NCBI GenBank assembly: GCA_012729015.1
Contig: JAAYDY010000079.1
Coordinates: 1 to 64,000 of the forward strand
Reading direction: 5' to 3'
DNA: 64,000 nucleotides
Source of the DNA: Phycisphaerae bacterium
GTDB lineage: Bacteria > Planctomycetota > Phycisphaerae > FEN-1346 > JAACEH01
A program made the position numbers and the translations under genes. Shown in pieces: positions 57,025-64,000 of this stretch (positions are counted from its first letter, which is position 1; each line of letters starts with the position of its first letter). A model generated the notes under the pieces. That model worked only from the letters and a program-made list of their open reading frames with translations, made no database searches and had not been told where the DNA came from.

Positions 57025-58767
57025 TCATTCGAGGAAATCGGGAAGGTAGTCGTCCCGCACCGGGGACCCTTGCGACCGCTTCTGGCGTCTGCGGCGGCGT
57101 TCGGCCTCGCGCAATTCCAGGTACGAGCCGCTCGGCAGGCGGTCGTCGCGTCCCTGGCCTGCCCGCGTCACGATGGCCGCCTTGGCCAGCGCCCCCCGGG
57201 CCACCACGTTCACCGCGTGGCATCGCGCCTGGCACTGCCCGCAGCCGACGCACCGGTCGGCGACGACGACAGGAGCGTCGATGCCGGTCTGGTCGTCGGG
57301 CATCCCGTCCTCGTCCAACTGAACGTGGAGACGAATGAACTCGATGGCATCGTGCCCTGCGGCCCGGCACTGGAGATAGCACAGCCGGCAGGGTTCCCTG
57401 CCCGAGTGGGACAGGCAGGCCGCCTCGTTCACCACGGCGAGACCGATGCGGACTGCACGCTTCTCCTCCAGGTCCAGCGGCCGAATCGCCCCGGTCGGAC
57501 AGACCTGACCGCAGTTGCTGCAATTCTCGTGGCAGCCGGCCCAGTCGGCCACGACGTGCGGCGTCCAGAGGCCGGCCAGCCCCGTCTGGAGTCCCAGCGG
57601 CTGAAGACACTGGCTGGGACAGGCCTTCATGCACTCACCACAGCGGACACACTGACGGAGGAACTGCTCTTCGGGAACACTGCCGGGTGGGCGGACAGGC
57701 ATCCAGCCCTCGCCGGCTCGATCCGCTGGACCGATATAGCGTGTCAGGAGCACGCCGGCGATCCCCCCAACCGCCCCGGTCAGCAATGCGCGCCGCGACA
57801 GGCCGACCGTGGCCGGAACCGTCGCGTCGCCGTGCAGCCACTCGGTGGAACGGTCCCAGCGCGGCGTGAACTGGATCGCTCCGACGGGGCAGACGCCGCC
57901 ACAGACCTGGCAGAATGTGCAGTCGGCGTCCCGCGTGGTGAAGTCGTCGGCCACGGCATCCATCGAGCAGACGACGCGGCACCGGCCGCACCGAACACAG
58001 GCGGGGGCGACCTTGCGCTCGGTCACTCGGAGTCTCGCGGCCAGCGAGAAGAGGGCTCCCGCGGGACAGACGCATCGGCACCAGAACCTCGGCCCCAGGA
58101 GGCTCAGGGCCATGACCCCGGCCAGAGGAATGGCGGCCAGGAAGTGCTCCCACTGCATCGGCGGCACAGCGCCCCAGTGCCGCAGGAGGCCGATCTGGAG
58201 CGGCGCGAGGGTAACCAGCAGCCCGCGAGTCAGCAGAGGAATCGGCGAGACGTAGCCTGCAACCATCGCGCCGCCGGCGGCGGCCGCCAGGACGGCGGCC
58301 AGGAGGCCATACCGCAGGTGGACCCACGGCCCTCGCCGGTGGAGATGGAAACGACGCAGGCGCCGGGCGACGGCCCAGTCCCAGAGGTCGACGATCGTGC
58401 CGAGCGGGCAGACGTAGCCGCAGAAGAGCCGCGGGACAGCCACGCCGGCCAACAGGACGCAGCCGGCCACGACGAGTGCGGACGTCGCCGTTCTCGACGC
58501 AAGCGAGGCCGCGATGCCAACCAGTGGATCGAGCCGGAGCGCGACATCAATGCCGATGAGGCGGCGATCCTGCCGCACTGGGGCCACCTGGGGCGAGTCG
58601 TCGGGCCGGAGAACATGGAAGAACAGCGCCAGGAAGAGTGCCAGACAGACGGCCTGGGCGAGTCGCGTCAGCGGGGCGGCAGCCCAGGCGGACGGCACGC
58701 GTCGGCGGTCGTCCGCTCGTCCCGACGGCTTCGCTGGAGGTGGCTTGCGAAAATGGTTCAGTCGCAT
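57025..58767 (-). CDS. NapH/NapG-like membrane ferredoxin fusion (580 aa)
   Basis: Membrane-bound multi-cluster iron-sulfur protein. The N-terminal half is NapH-like with four or five helices and two CX3CP motifs at the membrane (CGYVCPLGT, CRCVCPAGA). Cytoplasmic-type clusters follow (CVRCGRCRVVC, CTFCQVCGGVCPVGA). A second part starts at a twin-arginine-like SRRALLTGAVGG and has NapG/MauM-like clusters (CVRCGECMKACPSQC, CSNCGQVCPTGA, CVGCGQCQARC). Such fusions shuttle electrons from quinol to extracytoplasmic acceptors. The next gene encodes an FMN-binding protein, a likely acceptor. Confidence 0.85.
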   Translation of the reverse strand: MRLNHFRKPPPAKPSGRADDRRRVPSAWAAAPLTRLAQAVCLALFLALFFHVLRPDDSPQVAPVRQDRRLIGIDVALRLDPLVGIAASLASRTATSALVVAGCVLLAGVAVPRLFCGYVCPLGTIVDLWDWAVARRLRRFHLHRRGPWVHLRYGLLAAVLAAAAGGAMVAGYVSPIPLLTRGLLVTLAPLQIGLLRHWGAVPPMQWEHFLAAIPLAGVMALSLLGPRFWCRCVCPAGALFSLAARLRVTERKVAPACVRCGRCRVVCSMDAVADDFTTRDADCTFCQVCGGVCPVGAIQFTPRWDRSTEWLHGDATVPATVGLSRRALLTGAVGGIAGVLLTRYIGPADRAGEGWMPVRPPGSVPEEQFLRQCVRCGECMKACPSQCLQPLGLQTGLAGLWTPHVVADWAGCHENCSNCGQVCPTGAIRPLDLEEKRAVRIGLAVVNEAACLSHSGREPCRLCYLQCRAAGHDAIEFIRLHVQLDEDGMPDDQTGIDAPVVVADRCVGCGQCQARCHAVNVVARGALAKAAIVTRAGQGRDDRLPSGSYLELREAERRRRRQKRSQGSPVRDDYLPDFLE

Positions 58768-58835
58768 AGCTGTCGCCGCAAGAATATGTTGGCCCCGAGG
58801 TCGCTTGCCTCCGCGGGCATGTCCGGGTGCTAAGG

Positions 58836-58938
58836 AACTATCTCAGAACTGCCTCTTGTGGCACAGCCGCCCTCGGCTGTGCGGCCTTCTCCCGGTCCCC
58901 CGGCCGAGGGCGGCCGGGCCACGGGTTCTGAGATAGTT
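58836..58938. repeat. 103-bp element with 14-bp terminal inverted repeats
   Basis: AACTATCTCAGAAC (58836-58849) and GTTCTGAGATAGTT (58925-58938) are perfect inverted repeats. The inside contains two further palindromes (GCACAGCCG/CGGCTGTGC and GGCCG/CGGCC). It sits immediately after the stop of the FMN-binding gene (58940) and may act as its terminator or be a MITE-like repeat. Confidence 0.7.
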
Positions 58939-58939
58939 T

Positions 58940-60046
58940 CTACGGCTTCGTGCCGGCAGCCAAGGCCTTGGCCGTGGCGTTGATGATGGCCGTCGAAGTG
59001 ATGGTCGCACTGGTCACGGCATCGACATCCTTGACGCCCTGGCGAGCGACAATCTGCTCGGGCACCGCCGTTGGGGCGACGAAGCACATGTCCTCCTTGT
59101 GCCGCGTGACCGTGCACGACTCGATGCGGCCGGCCTTGACGACGACCTGCACTTCGACCGGGCCGCGATACCCCTGGGCGCTGCCGGAGTACGTGCCGTC
59201 AGCGACCCTCGACAGGTCCAGCCGCCGGAAGACCTGAACCGACTCGACAGCGGCCTGGGCGCGTTCCTGGTTGCGTTTGATGTCGCGACCGCCCTGCTTG
59301 ACGGCCACGGCCTTCTGGTAATACGTCATCGCCTCGTCGTACTTGCCGTGCCGTCGGCAGACATCGCCGGCAGCCAGATAGGCCGCATCGGCCCAATGAC
59401 TCTGCGCCTTCTTCTCGGCCAGCGACAAGGCAGTCTTCAAGTCGCCCATCTCGGACCACAGGCGGATGACGCTGCTGTCACGGGTGGTGTCGGCGCCGAT
59501 CTTGCGGAGGATCGCCTCGGCGGCGGACCGGGCGCCGAGTTTCCAGTAGCACGAGGCCAGTTTGACCCGGCCGAAATCGTTGCCCCGGCTGAGCCAGAAG
59601 GCCGCCCGCGCATAATCCCCTTCGTAGTCGTAGTAGGCGTTGCCCAGGGACTGGATGGCCTTCCTCTGCGCAACGGGGTTGTCCTTGTTGATTGCCAGCA
59701 CATGATGAAGGAGCTTGATGCCCTCGCGCCACCTGCCGGGGTTGGGGCTGATGACACTGACCAGGTAGGCGCCGATCTGCCTCTGCGGCTGCCAGGAGTC
59801 GCCGGGCTTGCCGTCGGGCCAACTGAGGTCCAGCGTGTCGGGATACTTCAACTCAACCGAGTCCCACCACTCGGGTGACGACCTCCCAGTCGCGTCAATC
59901 AGGGCGTCCGCCTGAGCCTTGGTTCTGACGGCCGCGGCGGCAGCGGGCGGTTTTGCCGCTCCCGGCTCCGACCCGGCCCCCGGTGGCAGACCCTGCCCGA
60001 CAAGGAGAACCAGTCCCACCATTCCTGCCAGCGCCGCCTGTGCCAT
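58940..60046 (-). CDS. Exported TPR and FMN-binding protein (368 aa)
   Basis: Extracytoplasmic electron-transfer protein. A signal peptide (ALAGMVGLVLLVGQGLPPGAG) is followed by TPR-like helices (about 120-270; LLHHVLAINKDNPVAQRKAIQSLGNAYYDYE, AAGDVCRRHGKYDEAMTYYQKAV) and a C-terminal FMN-binding domain with DAVTSATITSTAIINA, where the Thr of the S/D-G-A-T-type motif would be flavinylated. The neighbouring NapH/NapG-like protein is a plausible electron donor. No ApbE flavin transferase lies in the window. Confidence 0.82.
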   Translation of the reverse strand: MAQAALAGMVGLVLLVGQGLPPGAGSEPGAAKPPAAAAAVRTKAQADALIDATGRSSPEWWDSVELKYPDTLDLSWPDGKPGDSWQPQRQIGAYLVSVISPNPGRWREGIKLLHHVLAINKDNPVAQRKAIQSLGNAYYDYEGDYARAAFWLSRGNDFGRVKLASCYWKLGARSAAEAILRKIGADTTRDSSVIRLWSEMGDLKTALSLAEKKAQSHWADAAYLAAGDVCRRHGKYDEAMTYYQKAVAVKQGGRDIKRNQERAQAAVESVQVFRRLDLSRVADGTYSGSAQGYRGPVEVQVVVKAGRIESCTVTRHKEDMCFVAPTAVPEQIVARQGVKDVDAVTSATITSTAIINATAKALAAGTKP

Positions 60047-60266
60047 GATCTCGTCTTCCTCCGGCCGTCTGCGCGAAGGCCGCCCGGCGCGGCGGGGCTG
60101 AGGGTCGGAGAGGAGCGGCGCCGGAAGACCTGATCCGAGATTCAACGTTCGGGAGAGGGCGAAGTTGCAGAGAATCCTGGCAGCACACGTCGCCCTCTCG
60201 CCGCCGGCCGGGCGGTCGCCACGAGGTGTGGCGCCCCGGAATTGGCGTTGCTTCTGACGCACGGCC

Positions 60267-62150
60267 TTACGGTCTGGGGCCGAAACACCGGTCCAGATGC
60301 TCGTTGTCCGGCGGCCTGGTCATCAGACTGACGACGACGGCCGTCAGGATCGATAGCGGCAGGGCAACCAGGATCGGATCAACGACGGGCCAGTTGGGGA
60401 AGTCGGCCAGGATGCTGGCCTTGCCTCCGGTGAGCTTGAAGACCAGGCCGATGGCGGCGGCTTCCTGCGCCTTGACGAGCAGGAGCCAGAGCGCGGTGGC
60501 TGCGAAGCCGACGATCATCGAGGCGATGGCGGCCGGTCGGGTCATGCGCCGGAAGAAGAGGCCGCCGACAAAGGCCGGCAGGAACGCCGAGGCGCAGAGG
60601 CCGAAGAAGATGGAGGTGGCGCGGGCGACGATGTAGCCACCGCGGGCGAAGTAGGCCACGATGGCGGCCAGAACGATGCCGACGATGATGCCGATGCGGA
60701 CCACGGGAACGGTCCGGGCGGCCTGGTCGCCGCCGCCGGGCAGGAGCTGCTGCCAGACGTCGCGTCCGAGGCTGGTGCCCAGGGTGTGGAACTGGCTCGA
60801 CAGGGTGCTCATCGCCGCGGCCAGGAGCGTCAGCAGGAAAAGCAGGCCGAACCATTTGGGCATGGCGCGACTGACGTAGATCGGAATGATGCTGTCGGAA
60901 TTGAGCATCCACCGGTCGCCGGCCTGGACGACGGCCCGCGTGAAGCCGGTGGCCCTGGGCCGCACGGAGACGTCGCCGTCGGGCAGCGAAGCGACCTCGG
61001 CCCGCGGCATGATGGCCGCATCGTTGCCAAGACCGTACTCGATAAGGTGCGTGTCGGCTTTGCCGTCGCGCGACGTGTCGATGTGCAGCAGGCGGCAGTG
61101 GGACACCTTCTCGACGCCGCGCTCCTTCTTGGTGATCACGGCGGCGTCTTCGGAGACCGAGACCAGGCGGCCGCGGACCTCCTCGTGCTGGAAGAAGTAG
61201 ACGTTGCTCAGCGCCCCGACGGTATAGGCCACGCCCGGCATGACCAGCATGAAGATGCCGCCCAGGATGACGGCCCGGTTCAGTTCGCGTTTGGACTTGA
61301 CGGTCATGAACCGGACGACCAGTTGCGGCTGCGCCAGGACGCCGATGCCGACGCCGAGCAGAAGGGTGCTGCCGACGATCCACCACAGGTCGTACTTGCG
61401 ATCGCCCCAGCCGGCCTCGGGCCAGGCGGTCCACCCGCGCTGGCCGATCATCTTGAACCCGACGAACGCCTGATCGCCCATAGCCTTCAGATCGCCGTGG
61501 CCCTTCTCGACGCCTCCCAGAATGACGTAGGTGGCCACCAGGAGCACGATCATGCCGACGACCATAATCGTTCCCTGGAGGGCGTCGGTGTACATGACGC
61601 CCTTGAGACCGCCGGCAATGACGTAGGCGGCGACGATCACGCTCAGGATCAGCAGCGATGCTCCGTAGTCGAGGTTGAACTGCGTGTGGAGAAACTCGCT
61701 GCCGCCGATGAGCACGGCTCCGGCATAGAGCGGCACGAAAAGAAAGATCACCAGGCCGGAAAGAATCTGGACGGCGCGGCTCTGGAATCGGCGGCCGAGG
61801 AGTTCGGGAAACGTGTGGGCTTCGAGGCGGTGCCCCATGCGCCGGGTCCGCTCGCCGAAGACGACGAAGGCGATGAAGACGCCCATGAAGATGTTCAGGA
61901 ACACGAGCCACATGAGACTCATGCCGAACATGCCGGCCACGCCGCCGAAGCCGACGATGGCGCTGGTGGAGATGAACGTGGCGCCGTAGCTCATGGCCAT
62001 GACGAACGGATGGGCCTTGCGGCCGGCGACCATGTAGTCGGCGGCCGTCTTCGTCCCGCGGTATCCGAGCCACCCAAGGTAACCGACCACCAACAGGTAA
62101 AGCAACGTGACGAGGATTTCGGGAATCCCCACGGCCTGCGCAACCGGCAT
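60267..62150 (-). CDS. SLC5-family sodium:solute symporter (627 aa)
   Basis: Secondary transporter with about 13 helices of the SSS family; substrate unknown. Family stretches include DYMVAGRKAHPFVMAMSYGATFISTSAIVGFGG, TDALQGTIMVVGM, and LTLLAAAMSTLSSQF with the Na-site Ser/Thr. Between helices an inserted soluble loop of about 90 residues (about 320-415, HEEVRGRLVSVSED..., containing DTSRDGKAD) is unusual. GGAGG lies 7 nt upstream. The 56-aa gene 54 nt before is a probable accessory subunit. Confidence 0.92.
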   Translation of the reverse strand: MPVAQAVGIPEILVTLLYLLVVGYLGWLGYRGTKTAADYMVAGRKAHPFVMAMSYGATFISTSAIVGFGGVAGMFGMSLMWLVFLNIFMGVFIAFVVFGERTRRMGHRLEAHTFPELLGRRFQSRAVQILSGLVIFLFVPLYAGAVLIGGSEFLHTQFNLDYGASLLILSVIVAAYVIAGGLKGVMYTDALQGTIMVVGMIVLLVATYVILGGVEKGHGDLKAMGDQAFVGFKMIGQRGWTAWPEAGWGDRKYDLWWIVGSTLLLGVGIGVLAQPQLVVRFMTVKSKRELNRAVILGGIFMLVMPGVAYTVGALSNVYFFQHEEVRGRLVSVSEDAAVITKKERGVEKVSHCRLLHIDTSRDGKADTHLIEYGLGNDAAIMPRAEVASLPDGDVSVRPRATGFTRAVVQAGDRWMLNSDSIIPIYVSRAMPKWFGLLFLLTLLAAAMSTLSSQFHTLGTSLGRDVWQQLLPGGGDQAARTVPVVRIGIIVGIVLAAIVAYFARGGYIVARATSIFFGLCASAFLPAFVGGLFFRRMTRPAAIASMIVGFAATALWLLLVKAQEAAAIGLVFKLTGGKASILADFPNWPVVDPILVALPLSILTAVVVSLMTRPPDNEHLDRCFGPRP

Positions 62151-62204
62151 GGATCGTCCTCCGTATTCGACATCCGGCGGGCGACCCGCCGGAGCACTGG
62201 CGGA

Positions 62205-62375
62205 TCAGAGCTGCTGCTCGACCTTCTTCTCCTCAGCAGCCCAGCGCACGTCCTGGCTTTCTACGTCCTCGCGCCCGCGGTTCCAGGCGATCAGGCCGTA
62301 GACAATGCACAGAACCGTGCTGCCGATGGAGAGCAGATAGCCCAGCAACACCCACACGTCGTCAATACCCCACAT
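62205..62375 (-). CDS. Symporter small accessory protein (56 aa)
   Basis: Single-helix membrane micro-protein: WVLLGYLLSIGSTVLCIVYGL spans residues about 8-28 followed by a charged tail. Small proteins with this layout are known next to SSS symporters. GGGAG is 8 nt upstream of the ATG. It lies directly upstream of the symporter on the same strand. Confidence 0.8.
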   Translation of the reverse strand: MWGIDDVWVLLGYLLSIGSTVLCIVYGLIAWNRGREDVESQDVRWAAEEKKVEQQL

Positions 62376-62611
62376 GGCGAATGCTCCCTGAGAAATGGAC
62401 GCGGCGTCTGTGATATGCCATTCAGCAGTTCCCAAGTGTGCCCAAACTGGCCGCAAAAAGCAAGATGGTTCCCGGGGCCGATCGTTCCCGGGTCCGTGCG
62501 GACCCTCGCGCCGACATCGAGCGTCCGGCAGCGCAGAACCAGGGCGCCGACCGGGGAATCCGGCGAGGCGCCCTGGGCATCCACTTCCGCTGCGACGCGG
62601 ACCGACGGAGC

Positions 62612-64000
62612 CTACCTGGCCGCCTCCCAGCCGCTGTACTCGACCTCGAAATAGAGCTGGTCGTGCGGCATGGCAAGGATCTTCTCGAGCTTGAACTGCT
62701 TGCCGCCGATGGGCAGCCGGACGCGGATCGGGGTGGCCCCGGCCGCGACGGCTTGCCGGTCGGCCCGCTGGTCGGCTGCCTGCTGCAACTGCTGAGCCTC
62801 GGCGGCCGGATTGACGGCCACCACGTGGACGCCGCGATCGACCGACAGGGTCGTGAAGTCGTCCACGATCGCCAGCGGCCCGGAGAAGCCGCTCTTGCCC
62901 CAGCCGACCGTGTAGCGTCCCTCGGCGGGCAGGTAGTAGGTGAACATGACATGCATGACCGGCACGGCACAGGTCGGCAGCGTCACGCGGAGCGTTCCCT
63001 TGGCCGGGGCCGTCGTCTCGGGAGTCTCGACGTAAACGATTTCGACGGGGAACGCCGTCAGTTCGCGGCTGTCGGCCGAGCTGCGCACCAGCGGCACGAG
63101 CACCTGGCCCTGGGTGTCCCTGGCCGGCGAGACCGTGTTGCCGGCGACGGAAACCGACCAGAGGTCGGCCTTCTCGGGCATCGACAGGCGGAGGAACTGG
63201 TTGCGGTTGTTGCGGACGCTGTAGACGACCTTGGTCATGCGGCGGCCGTCGTTGAGCTGCATCGACGTGAAGGCGGCGCTGTCGACCAGGGTCATCAGCA
63301 CCGAGACCTCGTCGTGCCGGCGAATTACGAGCGGGATGGTGAACGCATCGGCGGCGTAACGGAACGCCAGCAGCACGGGCTGGTTGGTCATGGCGACGAT
63401 GTCGGCGGGCAATTGCCGGGCGTCGATGCTGGTGGCGCCCTGGAGTTCGCCGGCGGCGATTTCGACGTTGGCCATGGCGATCACGCCGACGAATCCCTTC
63501 TCGCGCTCCACGCCCGTGGCGCGGACGACGGGCACGGTCGCCCCGTCGGTCGTCGCCAGTTCGTAGGCGAGCCGCAGCGTGTAGGACCCGAGGACCTCGC
63601 GTCCGAGAACCACCTGGAGTTCGCCCTGGCCGGTTTCACGCCAGTCCTGGACGTTGGGCCCTGTGACCGTGAGAATGCGAGCCCCGGTCGGGACCGCGAG
63701 CTTCAGTTCGCGAATGCCGGCGTGCAGGATGTTCACGTTGACGGTTTCCTGGCACAGCAGCACGCCGTCGGCCACGGCCACCAGGGTGTGCGTCTCGGCG
63801 TAAAGCTTCGGCGGCACGTCCTCGGCCTTCGGCAGCGCCCGCTCCCACGAAATGGCCAGGGGCGTTCCCGCCGGCACCGCGGCCGCGGTCTTGGTCTTGC
63901 CGTCGGAGGGCCTGCTGACCAGCGACTGAGCGCCGGCAACCTTGACGTCCACGCCCTGGCTGTCGATTTCAAGGTCCAGAAGGCTCGATCCGCCCTCGAC
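62612..64000 (-). CDS. Secreted/envelope protein of unknown family, 5'-truncated
   Basis: The frame is open to the window end, so the true start lies outside; at least 462 codons are visible. It is rich in beta strands (LKLAVPTGARILTVTGPNVQDW, GSYTLRLAYELATTDG, VYSVRNNRNQFLRLSMPEKADLWSVSVAGN, GKQFKLEKILAMPHDQLYFEVEYSGW) typical of large exported envelope proteins; no catalytic motif is recognised. It is separated from the symporter pair by 236 nt. Confidence 0.75.
   Translation of the reverse strand, partial: VEGGSSLLDLEIDSQGVDVKVAGAQSLVSRPSDGKTKTAAAVPAGTPLAISWERALPKAEDVPPKLYAETHTLVAVADGVLLCQETVNVNILHAGIRELKLAVPTGARILTVTGPNVQDWRETGQGELQVVLGREVLGSYTLRLAYELATTDGATVPVVRATGVEREKGFVGVIAMANVEIAAGELQGATSIDARQLPADIVAMTNQPVLLAFRYAADAFTIPLVIRRHDEVSVLMTLVDSAAFTSMQLNDGRRMTKVVYSVRNNRNQFLRLSMPEKADLWSVSVAGNTVSPARDTQGQVLVPLVRSSADSRELTAFPVEIVYVETPETTAPAKGTLRVTLPTCAVPVMHVMFTYYLPAEGRYTVGWGKSGFSGPLAIVDDFTTLSVDRGVHVVAVNPAAEAQQLQQAADQRADRQAVAAGATPIRVRLPIGGKQFKLEKILAMPHDQLYFEVEYSGWEAAR

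Noticed and set aside
62612..63952. Treating the codon at 63952 as the true start of the last gene
   Set aside because: The frame stays open to the window end, so this is only an internal GTG and the gene is truncated.

Overview
The window comes from a high-GC, Gram-negative-type bacterium that most resembles an anaerobic Planctomycetota (Phycisphaerae-like) lineage. The supporting signs are proteins ending in PEP-CTERM sorting signals (two clear cases), a prepilin-type protein with a variant H-X9-DG motif, a Tat/Gfo-Idh-MocA/beta-helix carbohydrate operon, REP-like palindromes with HUH transposases, and an [FeFe]-hydrogenase cluster under Rex. Species-level placement is inference. No rRNA, tRNA or CRISPR was found.

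Layout. 0.1-6.0 kb is an accessory region of visibly lower GC: a large serine recombinase (minus), a gene-poor kilobase with a promoter/inverted repeat, a frameshifted tyrosine integrase, and a membrane-tethered receiver plus a Cys-rich soluble histidine kinase coupled behind it. 6.0-11.3 kb is a minus-strand sugar operon: AraC regulator, DegT aminotransferase, beta-helix protein, Gfo/Idh/MocA oxidoreductase and a decayed Tat protein. 11.7-23.0 kb carries two giant secreted proteins (a 1893-aa PEP-CTERM repeat protein with a cysteine-peptidase-like N-terminus, and a 1332-aa modular glycosidase-like protein) with a GntR/LacI-type regulator between them. 23.4-29.3 kb is a NikR-headed locus: divergent nikR, then a pseudopilin, a PEP-CTERM surface protein, an ABC substrate-binding protein, a radical SAM protein, a FecCD-type permease and an ATPase; I infer nickel or nickel-chelate uptake. 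29.5-37.5 kb is rex-hydC-hydB-hydA followed by a sensory hydrogenase-PAS protein and an SpoIIE-type phosphatase, a complete H2 metabolism and sensing unit.

37.7-40.7 kb has two unknown beta-propeller-like proteins and a small lipoprotein. 41-48.4 kb is a minus-strand block of housekeeping genes (cysE, an EF-G paralogue, hisA, hisH, an OmpA-like lipoprotein, a small membrane protein, prepilin peptidase, aroK). 48.5-49.5 kb is an IS200-type transposase between duplicated REP-like arrays. 49.5-52.7 kb is a leucine-attenuated leuA-argG unit with promoter, leader peptide and attenuator all readable. 52.8-53.5 kb is a RAYT transposase between two mutually inverted palindromes. 53.5-56.6 kb is a zinc uptake operon headed by a ribbon-helix-helix/zinc-ribbon regulator whose promoter contains a candidate operator. 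57-60 kb has an NapH/NapG-like ferredoxin and an FMN-binding TPR protein (extracytoplasmic electron transfer). 60.3-62.4 kb is an SLC5 symporter with a 56-aa partner, and the window ends inside a 5'-truncated secreted protein.

Functionally the window links metal acquisition (Ni-like, Zn), fermentative H2 metabolism, secreted polysaccharide-active proteins and amino-acid biosynthesis, with three separate mobile or REP-type insertions.
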